Shown here piece by piece: positions 1-8,627 of a stretch of 44,533 nucleotides of DNA. The position numbers and the translations under genes were made by a program. Under the pieces are notes generated by a model. That model saw only the letters and a list, made by a program, of their open reading frames with translations. It searched no databases and had not been told where the DNA came from. The DNA is from Micrococcales bacterium. Lineage in GTDB: Bacteria > Actinomycetota > Actinomycetes > Actinomycetales > Cellulomonadaceae. Position 1 is the first letter of the stretch; the number at the start of each line of letters is the position of its first letter. The stretch is from contig WRET01000023.1 of assembly GCA_009779195.1 (NCBI GenBank), positions 1 through 44,533 of the forward strand. Direction: 5' to 3'.

Positions 1-1780
1 GGGAGACGGTGCGGTCGCGGGCGGCGGGCTGCCAGGGGGCCGGGGATGCGAGCATCGCGGCGCGGCGGGCTGCCAGGACGTCGTCGGGGACGTTGAGGCG
101 GATGAGGCGGGACTCGACGTCGATCTCGATCTCGTCGCCGTCTTCGACCAGGCCGATCAGGCCACCGGCGGCGGCCTCTGGGGAGACGTGGCCGACGCTG
201 ATACCGCTGGAACCGCCAGAGAAACGGCCGTCGGTGATCAAGGCACACTGGGCACCTAGGCCACGGCCTTTGATGAACGACGTCGGGTAGAGCATCTCTT
301 GCATCCCCGGGCCGCCGGACGGGCCTTCGTAACGCACGACGACGACGTGACCAGGCTGGACCTGTTTGCCCAGGATCTTGGCGACGGCCTCTTCTTGGGA
401 GTCGCAGACGATGGCCTGGCCGACGAAGCGGAACAGCGACGGGTCGATCCCGGCGGTCTTGATGACTGCGCCGTCTTCGGCGAGGTTGCCGCGCAGCACC
501 GCGAGCCCGCCTTCGGTGGTGTATGCGCGGGCGACGTCGCGGATACACCCGGTGGACGCGTCAGTGTCGAGGGTGTCCCAACGGTTGGAGGTGGAGAACG
601 GCTCGGTGGTGCGCACCCCTCCGGGGGCTGCGCTGAACAGCTCGTGGGCCGCAGGTGTCGCCGACCCGCCACGCACATCCCAGTCGGCCAACCATGTGCC
701 CAGGTCAGCGGCGTGCACGGCGTGGACCGACCGGTCGAGCAGACCTGCGCGGTCCAGCTCGCCCAGCAGCGCGGGGATCCCCCCGGCACGGTGGACGTCT
801 TCCATGTGGTAGTCCGGGTGGTTCGGGGCGACCTTGGCCAGGCACGGGACCCGACGGGACAGGGCGTCGATATCGGCCAGGGTGAAGTCGACACCGGCCT
901 CCTGCGCGGCGGCGAGGATGTGCAAGACGGTGTTCGTCGACCCGCCCATCGCCACGTCCATGGCCATGGCGTTGGTGAACGCGGCTTTGGTGGCGATCGA
1001 CCGGGGGGCGACCGAGTCGTCGTCGCGGTCGTAGTACGCCCTGGCCAGGTCGACGACCAGGCGCCCGGCCTGCACGTACAGGTCACGCCGCGCAGTGTGG
1101 GTGGCCAGGGTCGAGCCGTTGCCTGGCAGCGACAGGCCCAGCGCCTCGACCAGGCAGTTCATCGAGTTCGCGGTGAACATCCCCGAGCACGACCCGCAGG
1201 TCGGGCACGCGGAGGCCTCGACCATACCGAGGGCCTCGTCGGACACCTTGTCGTCGGCCGAGTAGTTGATCGCGTCGATGAGGTTCAAAGGTTTGCCCGC
1301 CACACCGTCGGCGACGACAGCCAGCCCGGCCTCCATCGGCCCACCAGAGACGAACACCGTAGGAATGTCCAGGCGCAGCGACGCCATGAGCATGCCTGGG
1401 GTGATCTTGTCGCAGTTGGAGACGCACACCAGGGCGTCGGCGGTGTGCGCGTTGACCATGTACTCCACCGAGTCGGCGATGAGGTCACGGCTGGGCAGGG
1501 AGTACAGCATCCCGCCGTGGCCCATGGCGATCCCGTCGTCGACGGCGATGGTGTTGAACTCCTTGGCCACTCCCCCGGCCTCGACGACCGCCTCGGCGAC
1601 CAGCGCGCCGGTGTTGCGCAGGTGCACGTGCCCGGGAACGAACTGTGTGAAGGAGTTGGCGACCGCGACGATCGGCTTGCCGAAGTCGTCGTCGGTCATC
1701 CCCGTGGCCCGCCACAAGGAACGGGCACCGGCCATGGTCCGGCCGTGGGTCGAGGTGCGTGAACGCAACGGACGGGGCAT
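1..1780 (-). CDS. ilvD: Dihydroxy-acid dehydratase, 3' end cut by the window edge
   Basis: Dehydrates 2,3-dihydroxy-acids to 2-keto acids in the cytosolic valine, leucine and isoleucine pathway, using an iron-sulfur cluster. The minus-strand frame opens at ATG 1780 and stays open to base 2, giving 593 codons without a stop. Family members have about 560-620 residues, so only a short tail is missing. Cluster cysteines are visible as NCDK (Cys123) and CPTCGSC (192-198), with the metal-binding AVDDG stretch near residue 80. GAGGAGG lies about 10 nt upstream of the ATG. The next gene upstream on the same strand is 188 bp away and unrelated in pathway. Identification is firm from many conserved blocks. 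Confidence 0.96.
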   Translation of the reverse strand, partial: MPRPLRSRTSTHGRTMAGARSLWRATGMTDDDFGKPIVAVANSFTQFVPGHVHLRNTGALVAEAVVEAGGVAKEFNTIAVDDGIAMGHGGMLYSLPSRDLIADSVEYMVNAHTADALVCVSNCDKITPGMLMASLRLDIPTVFVSGGPMEAGLAVVADGVAGKPLNLIDAINYSADDKVSDEALGMVEASACPTCGSCSGMFTANSMNCLVEALGLSLPGNGSTLATHTARRDLYVQAGRLVVDLARAYYDRDDDSVAPRSIATKAAFTNAMAMDVAMGGSTNTVLHILAAAQEAGVDFTLADIDALSRRVPCLAKVAPNHPDYHMEDVHRAGGIPALLGELDRAGLLDRSVHAVHAADLGTWLADWDVRGGSATPAAHELFSAAPGGVRTTEPFSTSNRWDTLDTDASTGCIRDVARAYTTEGGLAVLRGNLAEDGAVIKTAGIDPSLFRFVGQAIVCDSQEEAVAKILGKQVQPGHVVVVRYEGPSGGPGMQEMLYPTSFIKGRGLGAQCALITDGRFSGGSSGISVGHVSPEAAAGGLIGLVEDGDEIEIDVESRLIRLNVPDDVLAARRAAMLASPAPWQPAARDRTVS

Positions 1781-1968
1781 GGCGGGAGGCCTCCTCAGGC
1801 TGCCGGGCATTGCAGGCAACGTTACGACGCTGGCGGACCGACCACCCGTCGCGTCCGTCCCCTGGTCCGGCGAAGATCCACTGGTGTGGGGACGCTGGTC
1901 GTTCAGGACAATGGGGACGGTTCCTATGTCTTGCCTGGTCAGATGTTCGACCACCGCTTCGCCTGGCC

Positions 1969-2892
1969 TCAGCGGACCTGGTTCTCCAGGGGCTCACCGG
2001 CCAGCAGGTGGCCCAGCTGGCGGCGCACCAGCGCGGTGACCCGCGGGCTGGTCGCGTCGGTGTTGCCGCCCTGGTGCGCGGTGATCACGGTGTTCGGGGC
2101 TGACCACAGCGGGTGTCCTGGCGGCAGGGGCTCAGGGTCGGTGACGTCCAGCGCTGCGCGCAGGCGGCCCGAGCACAGCTCGGCCAGCAGCGCGTCGGTG
2201 TCCACGACCCGGCCGCGGGCGACGTTGACGACCAGGGCACCGTCGGGCAGCGCCGCGAGCGCGGCGGCGTCGAGCAGGTGCTCGGTGCTGGCGTCCAGGG
2301 GGACGGTGAGCACGACGATGTCGGCGTCGGGCAGCAACGTCGCCAGGTCCTCGACGCCGTGCACCGGGCCGTCGGGGCCCACCCGGGCAGTACGGGCGAC
2401 CTGGGTGATCTGCACCTCGAACGGCCGCAGCCGCGCGACCAGCGCCGATGCGACCGACCCGGCCCCGACGACGAGCACCCGCCGGTCGGCCAGCGCCATG
2501 CCGAACGGGTTGTGCCAACGGCCTTCACTCTGGGCGACGACCGCGTCGGCCAGCCCACGTTGCGCCGCGAGCATCAAAGCGACAGCCAGCTCGGCGGTAC
2601 CGGCCGAGTGCACACCGCGTCCGGAGCACACGCTCACATGCTCGGGGATGTAGGGCAGGGCGTGCTCGAACCCCGCCGACGGCAGCAGCACACAACGCAG
2701 GTTGGGGACGGTCGCCAGACGCTCCCAGCGCTGCGACCCGATCCAGTAGTGCCCGATGACCACGACGTCGACACGGGCCAGCACGTCGGCGGGCAGGGGG
2801 CCCAGCAGGTCCCAACGCACCAGCTCGAGCTGGTCGCCCAGGTCCGCCAGGCGGGTCATGTGATCGTCGTCGGGCAGGGTTACGGTGAGCAC
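1969..2892 (-). CDS. D-isomer-specific 2-hydroxyacid dehydrogenase
   Basis: A 307-residue cytosolic NAD(P)-dependent oxidoreductase of the D-2-hydroxyacid dehydrogenase family. The Rossmann motif [15 protein letters not shown] lies at about 141-155. The conserved substrate Arg is in VNVARG (Arg226), Glu254 is in the DPEP motif, and the catalytic His273 is in TAHQGG. The GTG start at 2892 is preceded by a weak G-rich stretch. The downstream end of the acetyltransferase gene is 18 bp upstream, so the two may be cotranscribed. The family covers phosphoglycerate, glyoxylate and other 2-keto acid reductases, and the substrate cannot be told from sequence. Length is typical for short actinobacterial members. 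Confidence 0.88.
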   Translation of the reverse strand: MLTVTLPDDDHMTRLADLGDQLELVRWDLLGPLPADVLARVDVVVIGHYWIGSQRWERLATVPNLRCVLLPSAGFEHALPYIPEHVSVCSGRGVHSAGTAELAVALMLAAQRGLADAVVAQSEGRWHNPFGMALADRRVLVVGAGSVASALVARLRPFEVQITQVARTARVGPDGPVHGVEDLATLLPDADIVVLTVPLDASTEHLLDAAALAALPDGALVVNVARGRVVDTDALLAELCSGRLRAALDVTDPEPLPPGHPLWSAPNTVITAHQGGNTDATSPRVTALVRRQLGHLLAGEPLENQVR

Positions 2893-2910
2893 GACCCCAG
2901 AGTCTGCCAG

Positions 2911-3483
2911 TCAGCGGGTGTGGTCGGGCGAACGGATCGGGTAGCTGACGTGGAACTCGTCGGCCAGCAGGCTCAGCAAGATCGCGTCGCACCACAGGTC
3001 GCCGTCGCGGTGGGCGTCACGCAGACGCCCGTCCATGCGGAACCCGAGGCTCTCGTACATCGACCGGGCGCGGTAGTTGACCGCAGGCAAGTTGACACCG
3101 ATGCGGTGCAGACGGAACTCGTCGAAAGCGAGCTCCAGCATGAGCACGACCGCTTCGGTGTCGTACCCGCGCCCGCGGTAGGCCGGTCGCATCTCGATCG
3201 ACAACCACGCCGAGCTGGACTCCCAGTCGATATGGTCCAGGACGATCTCGCCGACGAGGGTGTCACGTACGACGGTCCGCACCGCCAGCGCCAGCCGGTC
3301 GGTGCACTCCGACGAGTCGGCGATGAGCCGCACCGCGTCTCCCCTGGTCAGCGTCTGGTGCGCGCCCAAGCGCTGCGCTTCAGGGTCGTTGGAGATTTCC
3401 AGGATCGCGTCGATGTCCTGCGCTTCGAGGGGTCGCAAAACGAGCATCTCGCCGGTCAGGGTCGGCGGCTCAAGCTGCTCCAC
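2911..3483 (-). CDS. GNAT-family N-acetyltransferase (RimJ/RimL type)
   Basis: About 190 residues, a predicted acetyl-CoA-dependent N-acetyltransferase. The protein starts at beta-1 (LVLRPLEAQDIDAIL) and carries the acetyl-CoA pyrophosphate loop RPAYRGRGYDTEAV. The C-terminal ARSMYESLGFRMDG is typical of RimJ/RimL-like enzymes that modify ribosomal proteins or small amines. The frame is open up to 3624, but that start would run into the mscL leader. GTG 3483, with GGAGAG 6 nt upstream, is preferred; TTG 3486 is an alternative. It is divergent from mscL. The acceptor substrate is unknown. Confidence 0.82.
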   Translation of the reverse strand: MEQLEPPTLTGEMLVLRPLEAQDIDAILEISNDPEAQRLGAHQTLTRGDAVRLIADSSECTDRLALAVRTVVRDTLVGEIVLDHIDWESSSAWLSIEMRPAYRGRGYDTEAVVLMLELAFDEFRLHRIGVNLPAVNYRARSMYESLGFRMDGRLRDAHRDGDLWCDAILLSLLADEFHVSYPIRSPDHTR

Positions 3484-3523
3484 CAATGTCTCTCCACCAC
3501 ATCGTGGTCGGTAGCCGCAGCCT

Positions 3524-3553
3524 ATCTTACGCATCCCATGTGTCCAGTGTGTA
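3524..3553 (-). promoter_or_regulatory. Candidate sigma70-type promoter for the acetyltransferase gene
   Basis: On the minus strand TACACA (3548-3553) and TAAGAT (3524-3529) are separated by 18 bp, and the -10 lies about 40 bp before the GTG at 3483. This is a match by eye in the divergent intergenic region. Confidence 0.3.
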
Positions 3554-3638
3554 CCGCTTCGCGTGTCGTGGACGTCACACTCCCGCGTGGTGGGCACTAC
3601 CGTCGGCGTGTCCGCATCCCCCACCGAAGGAGACTGCT

Positions 3639-3986
3639 GTGAGTGGTTTCAAGGCGTTCCTGCTGCGCGGGAACCTCGTCGAGCTCGCCGTCGCGTTCAT
3701 CATGGGCGTCGCGTTCAGCAGCGTCGTCGAAAGCTTCACCAGGCTCCTCACCGACACGATCGCCAAGGTCTTCGGCGCCAAAGAAGTCGGCTCCATCATC
3801 GTCGGTGGAATCGACATCGCCCCCTTCCTCAACGCCGTCATCGGCTTCGGCCTCCTGGCCGTCGTCGTCTACTTCGCCATCGTCGTCCCCGTCACCAAAG
3901 CCCGCGAACGGTTCGCCCCCACCGAAGACACCCCCACCGAGCTAGACCTCCTCACCGACATCCGCGACGCCCTCACCAAGAAGTAG
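3639..3986 (+). CDS. mscL: Large-conductance mechanosensitive channel
   Basis: A 115-residue membrane channel that opens on membrane tension to release solutes during hypo-osmotic shock; the family forms pentamers. It has the N-terminal amphipathic helix GFKAFLLRGN, TM1 from VELAVAFIMGVAFSSVV, a short periplasmic loop with IIVGG, TM2 from NAVIGFGLLAVVVYFAIVV, and a charged cytoplasmic helix. The start is GTG 3639 with AAGGAGA 5-6 nt upstream. An upstream ATG in the same frame would add non-homologous residues. It is slightly shorter than the usual 125-150 residues, mainly in the C-terminal bundle. Transcribed divergently from the acetyltransferase gene. Confidence 0.94.
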   Translation: MSGFKAFLLRGNLVELAVAFIMGVAFSSVVESFTRLLTDTIAKVFGAKEVGSIIVGGIDIAPFLNAVIGFGLLAVVVYFAIVVPVTKARERFAPTEDTPTELDLLTDIRDALTKK

Positions 3987-4079
3987 TCCGGCTCACCCAC
4001 CCTCAGGCACGTCACGACCAGGTGTGCCTGACGGGCGGACACCCACCGACGGCCAGGCTTGGGCCCTGGTCGCAGCAGG

Positions 4080-4366
4080 TGGGGCTAGAGCGCGGGGCCC
4101 TGTCGGCCAAGGACACTCACACCGCGGCGCGCCGACGCCGGTTCGTCGAACGCGTCCCCCAGCTGGTCGAAGTGCTCGCGTACACCGACCAGACAGCCCA
4201 CGAGCACGCTGTACTGCTGGCCGAGACCGCGCAAGCTGGGCTGCCCCGTGGCGCCCACGACCTGATCATCGCGGCCCACGCCCGCCAGACCGGACGCCTC
4301 CTCATCACCGGAGACAAGCACGCCCGGATCGACGGACTCAGCGACGTGCGCTCCGAGACGTACTGA
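4080..4366 (+). pseudogene. VapC-type PIN-domain toxin fragment, N-terminus lost
   Basis: The frame ending at TGA 4364-4366 encodes the middle and end of a PIN-domain RNase. It shows an Arg-rich helix (ARRRRFVERV), then GAHDLIIAAHA, the conserved Asp-bearing helix of VapC, then LLITGDKHARIDGL, the last acidic site. The first strand with the initial catalytic Asp is absent, there is no antitoxin gene beside it, and upstream in this frame the sequence is antisense or noncoding. Best read as a decayed toxin-antitoxin remnant. Confidence 0.6.
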
Positions 4367-4543
4367 CCACGGTCGGCCTGGTCGGAACCGGGTGGCAAGG
4401 CCGAGGTCTTGTGACACGGCGGCCCGGAGAGGATCTGGAGGGACACTCCGGTCGGTTCTGGGCAGGTTCTATCCGCCGCTCCCTGATGGTTGATCCCGGG
4501 TCGGGCGTGTTGCGTACTGGAGTGCAACCAAGGAGGAACGGCC

Positions 4544-4579
4544 ATGGCGCGTCGACCTCGTGGTCTCAGACGACACTGA
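4544..4579 (+). CDS. Possible 11-residue Arg-rich leader peptide
   Basis: ATG 4544 follows a strong AAGGAGG (4530-4536) at 7 nt spacing and opens an 11-codon frame with five Arg and one His, ending at TGA 4577-4579. A very good ribosome site on so short a frame suggests a leader peptide or the truncated start of a lost gene, such as a transposase. It precedes the long hairpin at 4674-4753 and the methyltransferase-family gene, an attenuator-like order. Expression is not shown. Confidence 0.3.
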   Translation: MARRPRGLRRH

Positions 4580-4673
4580 CCTGACAACGCTGAGCCCGTG
4601 GCTGGGCCGCCCAATCATCCGTCCGCACGATTTCGTCCGGCGGCGACCGAAGCGATTCACCCGCTTGTGTCGT

Positions 4674-4753
4674 CGTTTGCCGTAGGCGAACAAGAACGCG
4701 TCGTGCGAACGCCGAGGTTCGCACGACGCGTTCTTGTTCGCCTACGGCAAACG
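4674..4753. repeat. Perfect inverted repeat, 37-bp arms, 6-nt loop
   Basis: The left arm 4674-4710 and the right arm 4717-4753 are exact reverse complements around the loop gccgag (4711-4716). No T-run follows, so it is not a classical intrinsic terminator. It may be a palindromic mobile-element relic or a long RNA hairpin in the leader of the downstream gene. The rest of 4367-4838 holds no other gene that I can support. Confidence 0.9.
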
Positions 4754-4838
4754 GTCCATCACGAAAGAGTGAGGACGAAGACGCTGCAGGGCGCCGTAGC
4801 ATGTGGTGTCCCAATGCCAAGACACCCAGGAGCCGCTG

Positions 4839-5411
4839 GTGCTCGTCTGCAACGTCGCCGCCTACCTGTTACTGGTGGGCTTCTTCGTCATGGAGCGTTT
4901 CGTCCGGTCCGCTGGCACCAAGGACATGGCCCGCACCGACCACGACCGGGGCACCACGACGTTCGTCTCGGTGGCCATGGGCACCGCCTTCGTCGTCGTG
5001 CCGCTCGGCCCCCTGGTGAACTGGCTCGACATCGCGCCAGTGCACGTGGTCGCCCTGGCTGTCACCGGAGTCGTGATGGGCTTGGTCGGACTGTTCGTCC
5101 GCTACCTGGCATTCACCACCCTGGGCCGGTTCTTCACCCGCACACTGCGCCAGGCCGAAGACCACGTCCTGGTGACCGACGGGATTTACCGGCTGGTCCG
5201 CCACCCCGGATATCTGTCAGACATCTTGCTCTTCACCGGAGCAGCACTTGCCACGGGCAACCTCATTGCGATGGTCGTCGTCCCGGCACTGTTCCTCCCC
5301 GCCTACGCCTACCGCATCCACACGGAGGAGGCGATGCTCGCCAAGACCTTCGGTGAGGAGTACGAGGCGTACCGCCGGACGTCCAAACGCCTAGTCCCCT
5401 TCGTCTTCTGA
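4839..5411 (+). CDS. Isoprenylcysteine carboxyl methyltransferase (ICMT/PEMT)-family membrane protein
   Basis: About 190 residues with four to five hydrophobic segments. The family's C-terminal signature is present: GIYRLVRHPGYLSD (RHPxY), then a hydrophobic hairpin, then EEAMLAKTFGEEYEAYRR, the SAM-binding end. Bacterial members are SAM-dependent methyltransferases of the inner membrane, and substrates are mostly unknown. GTG 4839 has AGGAG (4828-4832) 6 nt upstream; GTG 4803 in the same frame would add 12 residues but lacks a ribosome site. A long hairpin sits in its leader. Its 3' end overlaps the reading tail of the converging truncated gene by about 100 bp. Confidence 0.8.
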   Translation: MLVCNVAAYLLLVGFFVMERFVRSAGTKDMARTDHDRGTTTFVSVAMGTAFVVVPLGPLVNWLDIAPVHVVALAVTGVVMGLVGLFVRYLAFTTLGRFFTRTLRQAEDHVLVTDGIYRLVRHPGYLSDILLFTGAALATGNLIAMVVVPALFLPAYAYRIHTEEAMLAKTFGEEYEAYRRTSKRLVPFVF

Positions 5412-6037
5412 CCGGCAATACCTGCCCAGACAGGAAGGGCCCGCATCCCCTTCTGAGCCATGAGAAACTGTCCGATCAGTGCTGCGATTCCATAGTGGCC
5501 GTCGAGGACCGCGTCAAACTGATTGACAAAATTCACACGATATGTGTCCGCCGTTTCGCCCTGCAGCTGTGCCGCATAGGTCTCGATATCTCCGAATAGA
5601 TCCTCGAGCGGACCCTCACCGTTCGCCCCCACAGCAAGAGTGTCGCCGACATTGCAGATCGCATCGATGACAGGAGTGAAGTGCTCTGGGTTTGGAAGTC
5701 CACGGAACTTTTCAAACCATGGTTTCAATTCGGCGTGAATTACGTCAAAATCTCCGAAATACTGGTGGTCAGCCGGGCCGTGGTCCAGGTAGTGACGACC
5801 ACCTCCTTCCCCGTCAGGGCCCGGCCGTTCACAGCGGTCATGGATCTTCCCGAGCTCCAGCCAGAACGAATCCATGTAATATGTGTTGTTGGAATGATCG
5901 ACAGCGAAGCCATTGCTCCGCATGAATGCATCGATCGCCGACTGAACAAGCAGCCCGGTCAATCTATCAAACTCCGTATCATACTTCCGCATGTTTGCTG
6001 ACTGGTCTGGCGTGAGATATTCGTCACTCCCGAGCAT
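5309..6037 (-). CDS. AIDxxM-family long helical protein, 3'-truncated copy
   Basis: The open frame is 242 codons, but only about the first 208 (to roughly 5412) look authentic. The rest is antisense to the methyltransferase-family gene. The first part matches, by eye, the genes at 12965 and 30432: QSAIDAFM near residue 33, a Tyr-rich stretch, a PWFEKF helix, an ETADTYRVNFVNQF helix, and GHYGIAALIGQ resembling HHYALAGLL of the 30432 product. The intact relatives have about 520 residues, so the second half is gone. Base composition is clearly more AT-rich than the flanks. The start overlaps the end of the membrane-protein gene at 6024-6614. Function unknown; the neighbourhood suggests a type VII secretion link. 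Confidence 0.55.
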   Translation of the reverse strand: MLGSDEYLTPDQSANMRKYDTEFDRLTGLLVQSAIDAFMRSNGFAVDHSNNTYYMDSFWLELGKIHDRCERPGPDGEGGGRHYLDHGPADHQYFGDFDVIHAELKPWFEKFRGLPNPEHFTPVIDAICNVGDTLAVGANGEGPLEDLFGDIETYAAQLQGETADTYRVNFVNQFDAVLDGHYGIAALIGQFLMAQKGMRALPVWAGIAGQKTKGTRRLDVRRYASYSSPKVLASIASSVWMR

Positions 6038-6614
6038 TTTCCCCTCCTGCGACTTGCTGTTCTGCTTTTCGGTTCCTGTGGATACTCCAGTGTAAAACTC
6101 TCGGGATCGCGATCACTGCGATCGCGAGCATGAGCAGGTTGGCTTCCGTCTGCCGATTGGCACGCGCCGCCTGGCAGGAGGCAATCACGACACCAGCTGC
6201 ATGCCGTGTTGCCGCGTCCTGCAACTGTCTGAGTTCGTTCGGATCGTCGATGACATATTGTCCGGTTGATTTGTTGATATAGTCGTTGATCGAGTCTTTC
6301 GACTCGCTTGCGTATGTTGCCATAGAATATGATTTGATCCCACCGAAAACAGGCTGGCAGTAACTACTTTCTCCCGTGTCCGCCAATGTGAAGCTGGGTG
6401 ACGAACACAGCAGCCAAATGAGCTAGGCGACGAGAAGACAAATAACGCCTTCCGGGATGAATCTCCGCCATTTTACTCGGCGGAGCGCTGCGATATCTTG
6501 TCCTAGCCCAGGCAGATTTCGTGTATCTTCTCTCCACATCGGCCTGGGCGGCCAGCTCTCGTCTCGGACGGATGCAGTTTCGACATCATCGTCAGGATTT
6601 TCGCGCTCTTCCAT
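6024..6614 (-). pseudogene. Two-TM membrane protein gene interrupted by an in-frame amber codon
   Basis: Reading from ATG 6614 (MEERENPDDD...) the frame meets TAG at 6423-6425 in the middle of a hydrophobic segment. It then continues in the same frame without another stop to 6024. The segment reads FIPEGVICLLVA, stop, LIWLLCSSPSFTLA, so the stop splits what looks like TM1. A second TM (LLMLAIAVIAIPRVLHW) and a basic tail follow. The intact product would have had about 196 residues: an acidic cytoplasmic N-terminus, TM1, an external loop of about 80 residues with two Cys, TM2. Translation could restart at TTG 6386, giving 120 residues. It is coupled to the AIDxxM copy downstream. Confidence 0.6.
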
Positions 6615-7555
6615 GGATTCTACTTTCTGTGTGATGAGACGTGCTCGCCCGTCTGCCTGTCAGGACGAGGCTCCCGTGGTATTACCCGTTGTTCGGCGGA
6701 TTCTGGTGCCCCGGTGAACTCAAAACGTCGGGAAGGAGCAGCGTCAGGCGGGGTGCATGGCCGACTGGCGTGCGGCTCACACGCTACAACAGCGGCAGCA
6801 GAAGTCGGCCTGCCTCCCGAGCCGCATCGACTGACATGCCTGCGCTGAGTCCCGCTGGATCGCCGTGCATTGATGTGGCCTGCCCCAAGTTGGTTCATCA
6901 CACCCCCCGCAGGATGAGTCACGCCTTAGGCCCCAAGCCACCATTGGCGCCGTCTGTGGGCGGAGCGCGACGGCGACATGTGCGACACCACCGGGCAAAC
7001 CACCCGATCCTGCTTCGAGCGTAGCAGATCGCTCCACGCTGGCAGCCGCGGAAAACGATCGCGAACGGCATCGACGCCACCCTGGTCACGGAGTACCTCG
7101 CCGCTGTCGAAGACATCATCGCTGACAGCGGCGGAGACGCTGAGACCCGACAACTACCACATCGGCCTACCGCAGGGAGGTCTGTGGTCAGCTCAGCCTT
7201 CGGTGACGCGTTGGACGACGAGCTCGCGGACGCGGGCGGCGTCGGCCTGGCCGTAGCTGACGACGGTTGGGCGGACGAGGCCACCCAGCTGCTGACCTTG
7301 TGACCGGGCCGGAGGACCTCGGGCCGAAGACCGATCCCGGACACGACTTTCCTGGTCAAAGTCGAGCGCAGCTCTCTCGGCACGACCACCTCTCCATCGT
7401 CGCGGCAACACTGGTCGAACTTGAAGTGAGTCGTGGCCGGAGGTCAAGCAGTCATGCCTCTGACCTCGAAGGTTATGTTTGGATAGGAGGTGGTGCTACG
7501 TTGACGACGCCGTGATTCACACTACCTGGCGATGAGCAGGCGACAGGGGAATGTC
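6615..7555. other. Degenerate intergenic region without a convincing gene
   Basis: No frame in this stretch has a ribosome site, recognisable domain or consistent codon pattern. Around 7050-7150 the plus strand reads GIDATLVTEYLAAVEDI, which has coding character and may be a gene scrap. It runs directly into the duplicated gatB 3' end at 7164-7253, after which the frame closes at TGA near 7304. The area looks like accumulated remnants of deletions and insertions. Confidence 0.5.
7164..7253. repeat. 90-bp duplicate of the gatB 3' end (left copy)
   Basis: Matches 8538-8627 over 90 bp with one mismatch. It carries the last codons of gatB (minus strand, [15 protein letters not shown]) and about 29 bp downstream of the gatB stop. 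It is in direct orientation to the authentic copy, 1374 bp away. The two copies bracket the secreted-protein/lipoprotein pair, as attachment-site duplication or a segmental duplication would leave. Confidence 0.9.
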
Positions 7556-7750
7556 ATGAACTCAGTCCGATACCGCATGACCTGGGCATGCAGCAGCATG
7601 TCTGCTGGAAGCCTTGTCTTGGCCTTGCTGGTCGGGGGGGCAAGCCCCGCATCAGCGCAGGCGCAGTTCGCCCAGATGGCGGATGAGGTCACGCAGGAAA
7701 TCGTCGCGGCGCTGGGAGACGCCTACGAGCTGGCCTACCTCGAGGTGTGA
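7556..7750 (+). CDS. Small secreted protein with signal peptide
   Basis: 64 residues from ATG 7556, with AGGGGA 5 nt upstream. An in-frame ATG at 7532 is less well placed. The N-terminus is a standard Sec signal (basic start, SAGSLVLALLVGG, ASPASAQA cleavage region), leaving a mature peptide of only about 27 residues (FAQMADEVTQEIVAAL...). It ends 4 nt before the lipoprotein start, so the two form an operon. No family recognised. It lies within the segment flanked by the gatB-end repeats. Confidence 0.55.
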   Translation: MNSVRYRMTWACSSMSAGSLVLALLVGGASPASAQAQFAQMADEVTQEIVAALGDAYELAYLEV

Positions 7751-7754
7751 CGAT

Positions 7755-8225
7755 ATGCGATCACGAATGTGGGTTGCCGCGGTTGTCGTGCTCGTACTTG
7801 CGACAGGATTCTCCTGCACCCGGGACAAAGGGTGCCGGGGAGCGGACTCCCCGGAGGATGCGGTGCGCCAGTTGTTCGAGGCCGCCGACGACACCGACGT
7901 CGGTGCAGCGACGTGCGTCGTCACTGAGAAGACCTCGCCCGAGCAGGTACGTACGGGCCTCGACGAGATCCGGGCGTTCGTCGTGGAGGCTGGCGGGCAG
8001 GACAACCTGACGATCGCCCAGGTCCCGTCTCGACAGATGGGTTCTCATATCGTCGTCGAGGTTACCGTCACCGGTACTGCGACAACGGTGGAGCTTGACG
8101 TCTTCCAGTCGGGTGGCAAGTACCGCGTCGGCCTGGCGCAACCGGCGATGTCCGACGAGGACACCGACGAGGAGTCCTCCAACCCTTACCCGGACGACTC
8201 GCCCAAGGCAGAGTCAGAGACCTAA
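7755..8225 (+). CDS. Putative lipoprotein (NTF2-like size)
   Basis: 156 residues. The N-terminus has a lipoprotein signal with a lipobox-like VLATGFSC, so it is probably anchored outside the membrane. The body has a SPEDAVRQLFEAADDTD helix, a Cys pair and alternating beta segments (IVVEVTVTGTATTVELDVF). This resembles small actinobacterial lipoproteins with an NTF2-like fold. I infer that fold only from the pattern. The tail is acidic and disordered. ATG 7755 follows the stop of the small secreted protein by 4 nt. No function can be assigned. Confidence 0.6.
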   Translation: MRSRMWVAAVVVLVLATGFSCTRDKGCRGADSPEDAVRQLFEAADDTDVGAATCVVTEKTSPEQVRTGLDEIRAFVVEAGGQDNLTIAQVPSRQMGSHIVVEVTVTGTATTVELDVFQSGGKYRVGLAQPAMSDEDTDEESSNPYPDDSPKAESET

Positions 8226-8566
8226 AAGCCAACTCCGACCGCTTTTTGGCTCAGGTTTCTCGGGAAGTTGGAAACCGTGGTTGACGCGCCGCACCTTGTC
8301 GCTGTTGAACAGCACCGACGTGCAAGAGAGGCGGACTCTGCCCACGTGAGGACGGCAAGTCGACCTTCGGATTGTCGGCACAGCCTCAACCACCACACGC
8401 CCAGGACGGGATTGATCAGGGCCCAACCGGACGGGTGGTGGTGAAGCAGTGCCTTCATGAGGACGTCGCCACGAGGAACAACCAGGTCCAGTCAGGCCGG
8501 GGGCGATTCTCGCCGCGGACCAGGCACTCCTGCGAGTGGCCTACCGCAGGCAGGTCTGTGGTCAGC
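8226..8566. other. Intergenic region between convergent lipoprotein and gatB
   Basis: AGCCAA/TTGGCT arms at about 8228-8250, just after the lipoprotein stop, could form a weak hairpin followed by few Ts. A minus-strand frame from ATG 8458 lacks support. The right gatB-end repeat begins at 8538. Confidence 0.4.
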
Positions 8567-8627
8567 TCAGCCTTCGGTGACGCGTTGGACGACGAGCTCG
8601 CGGACGCGGGCGGCGTCGGCCTGGCCG
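8538..8627. repeat. 90-bp gatB 3' end repeat (authentic copy)
   Basis: Partner of 7164-7253. It contains 61 bp of gatB including the stop codon (8567-8569) and 29 bp beyond. One mismatch to the other copy. Confidence 0.9.

Noticed and set aside
2113-3642. 509-codon plus-strand frame opposite the dehydrogenase and acetyltransferase genes
   Set aside because: Both minus-strand genes show conserved catalytic motifs, so this frame is a shadow.
4674-4753. Palindrome as an intrinsic terminator
   Set aside because: No T-run after the stem and the arms are much longer than terminators require.
6641-7024. 127-codon plus-strand frame as a gene
   Set aside because: Low-information Arg/Pro/Ser-rich translation, no Shine-Dalgarno, and it lies in a region of gene debris.
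8222-8458. Possible small minus-strand gene (MKALLHHHPSGW...)
   Set aside because: No ribosome site, mixed composition, and no conserved feature; left as intergenic.
7164-8627. A complete integrative element with its own integrase
   Set aside because: Only two small genes lie between the repeats; no recombinase, so only a remnant or duplication can be claimed.
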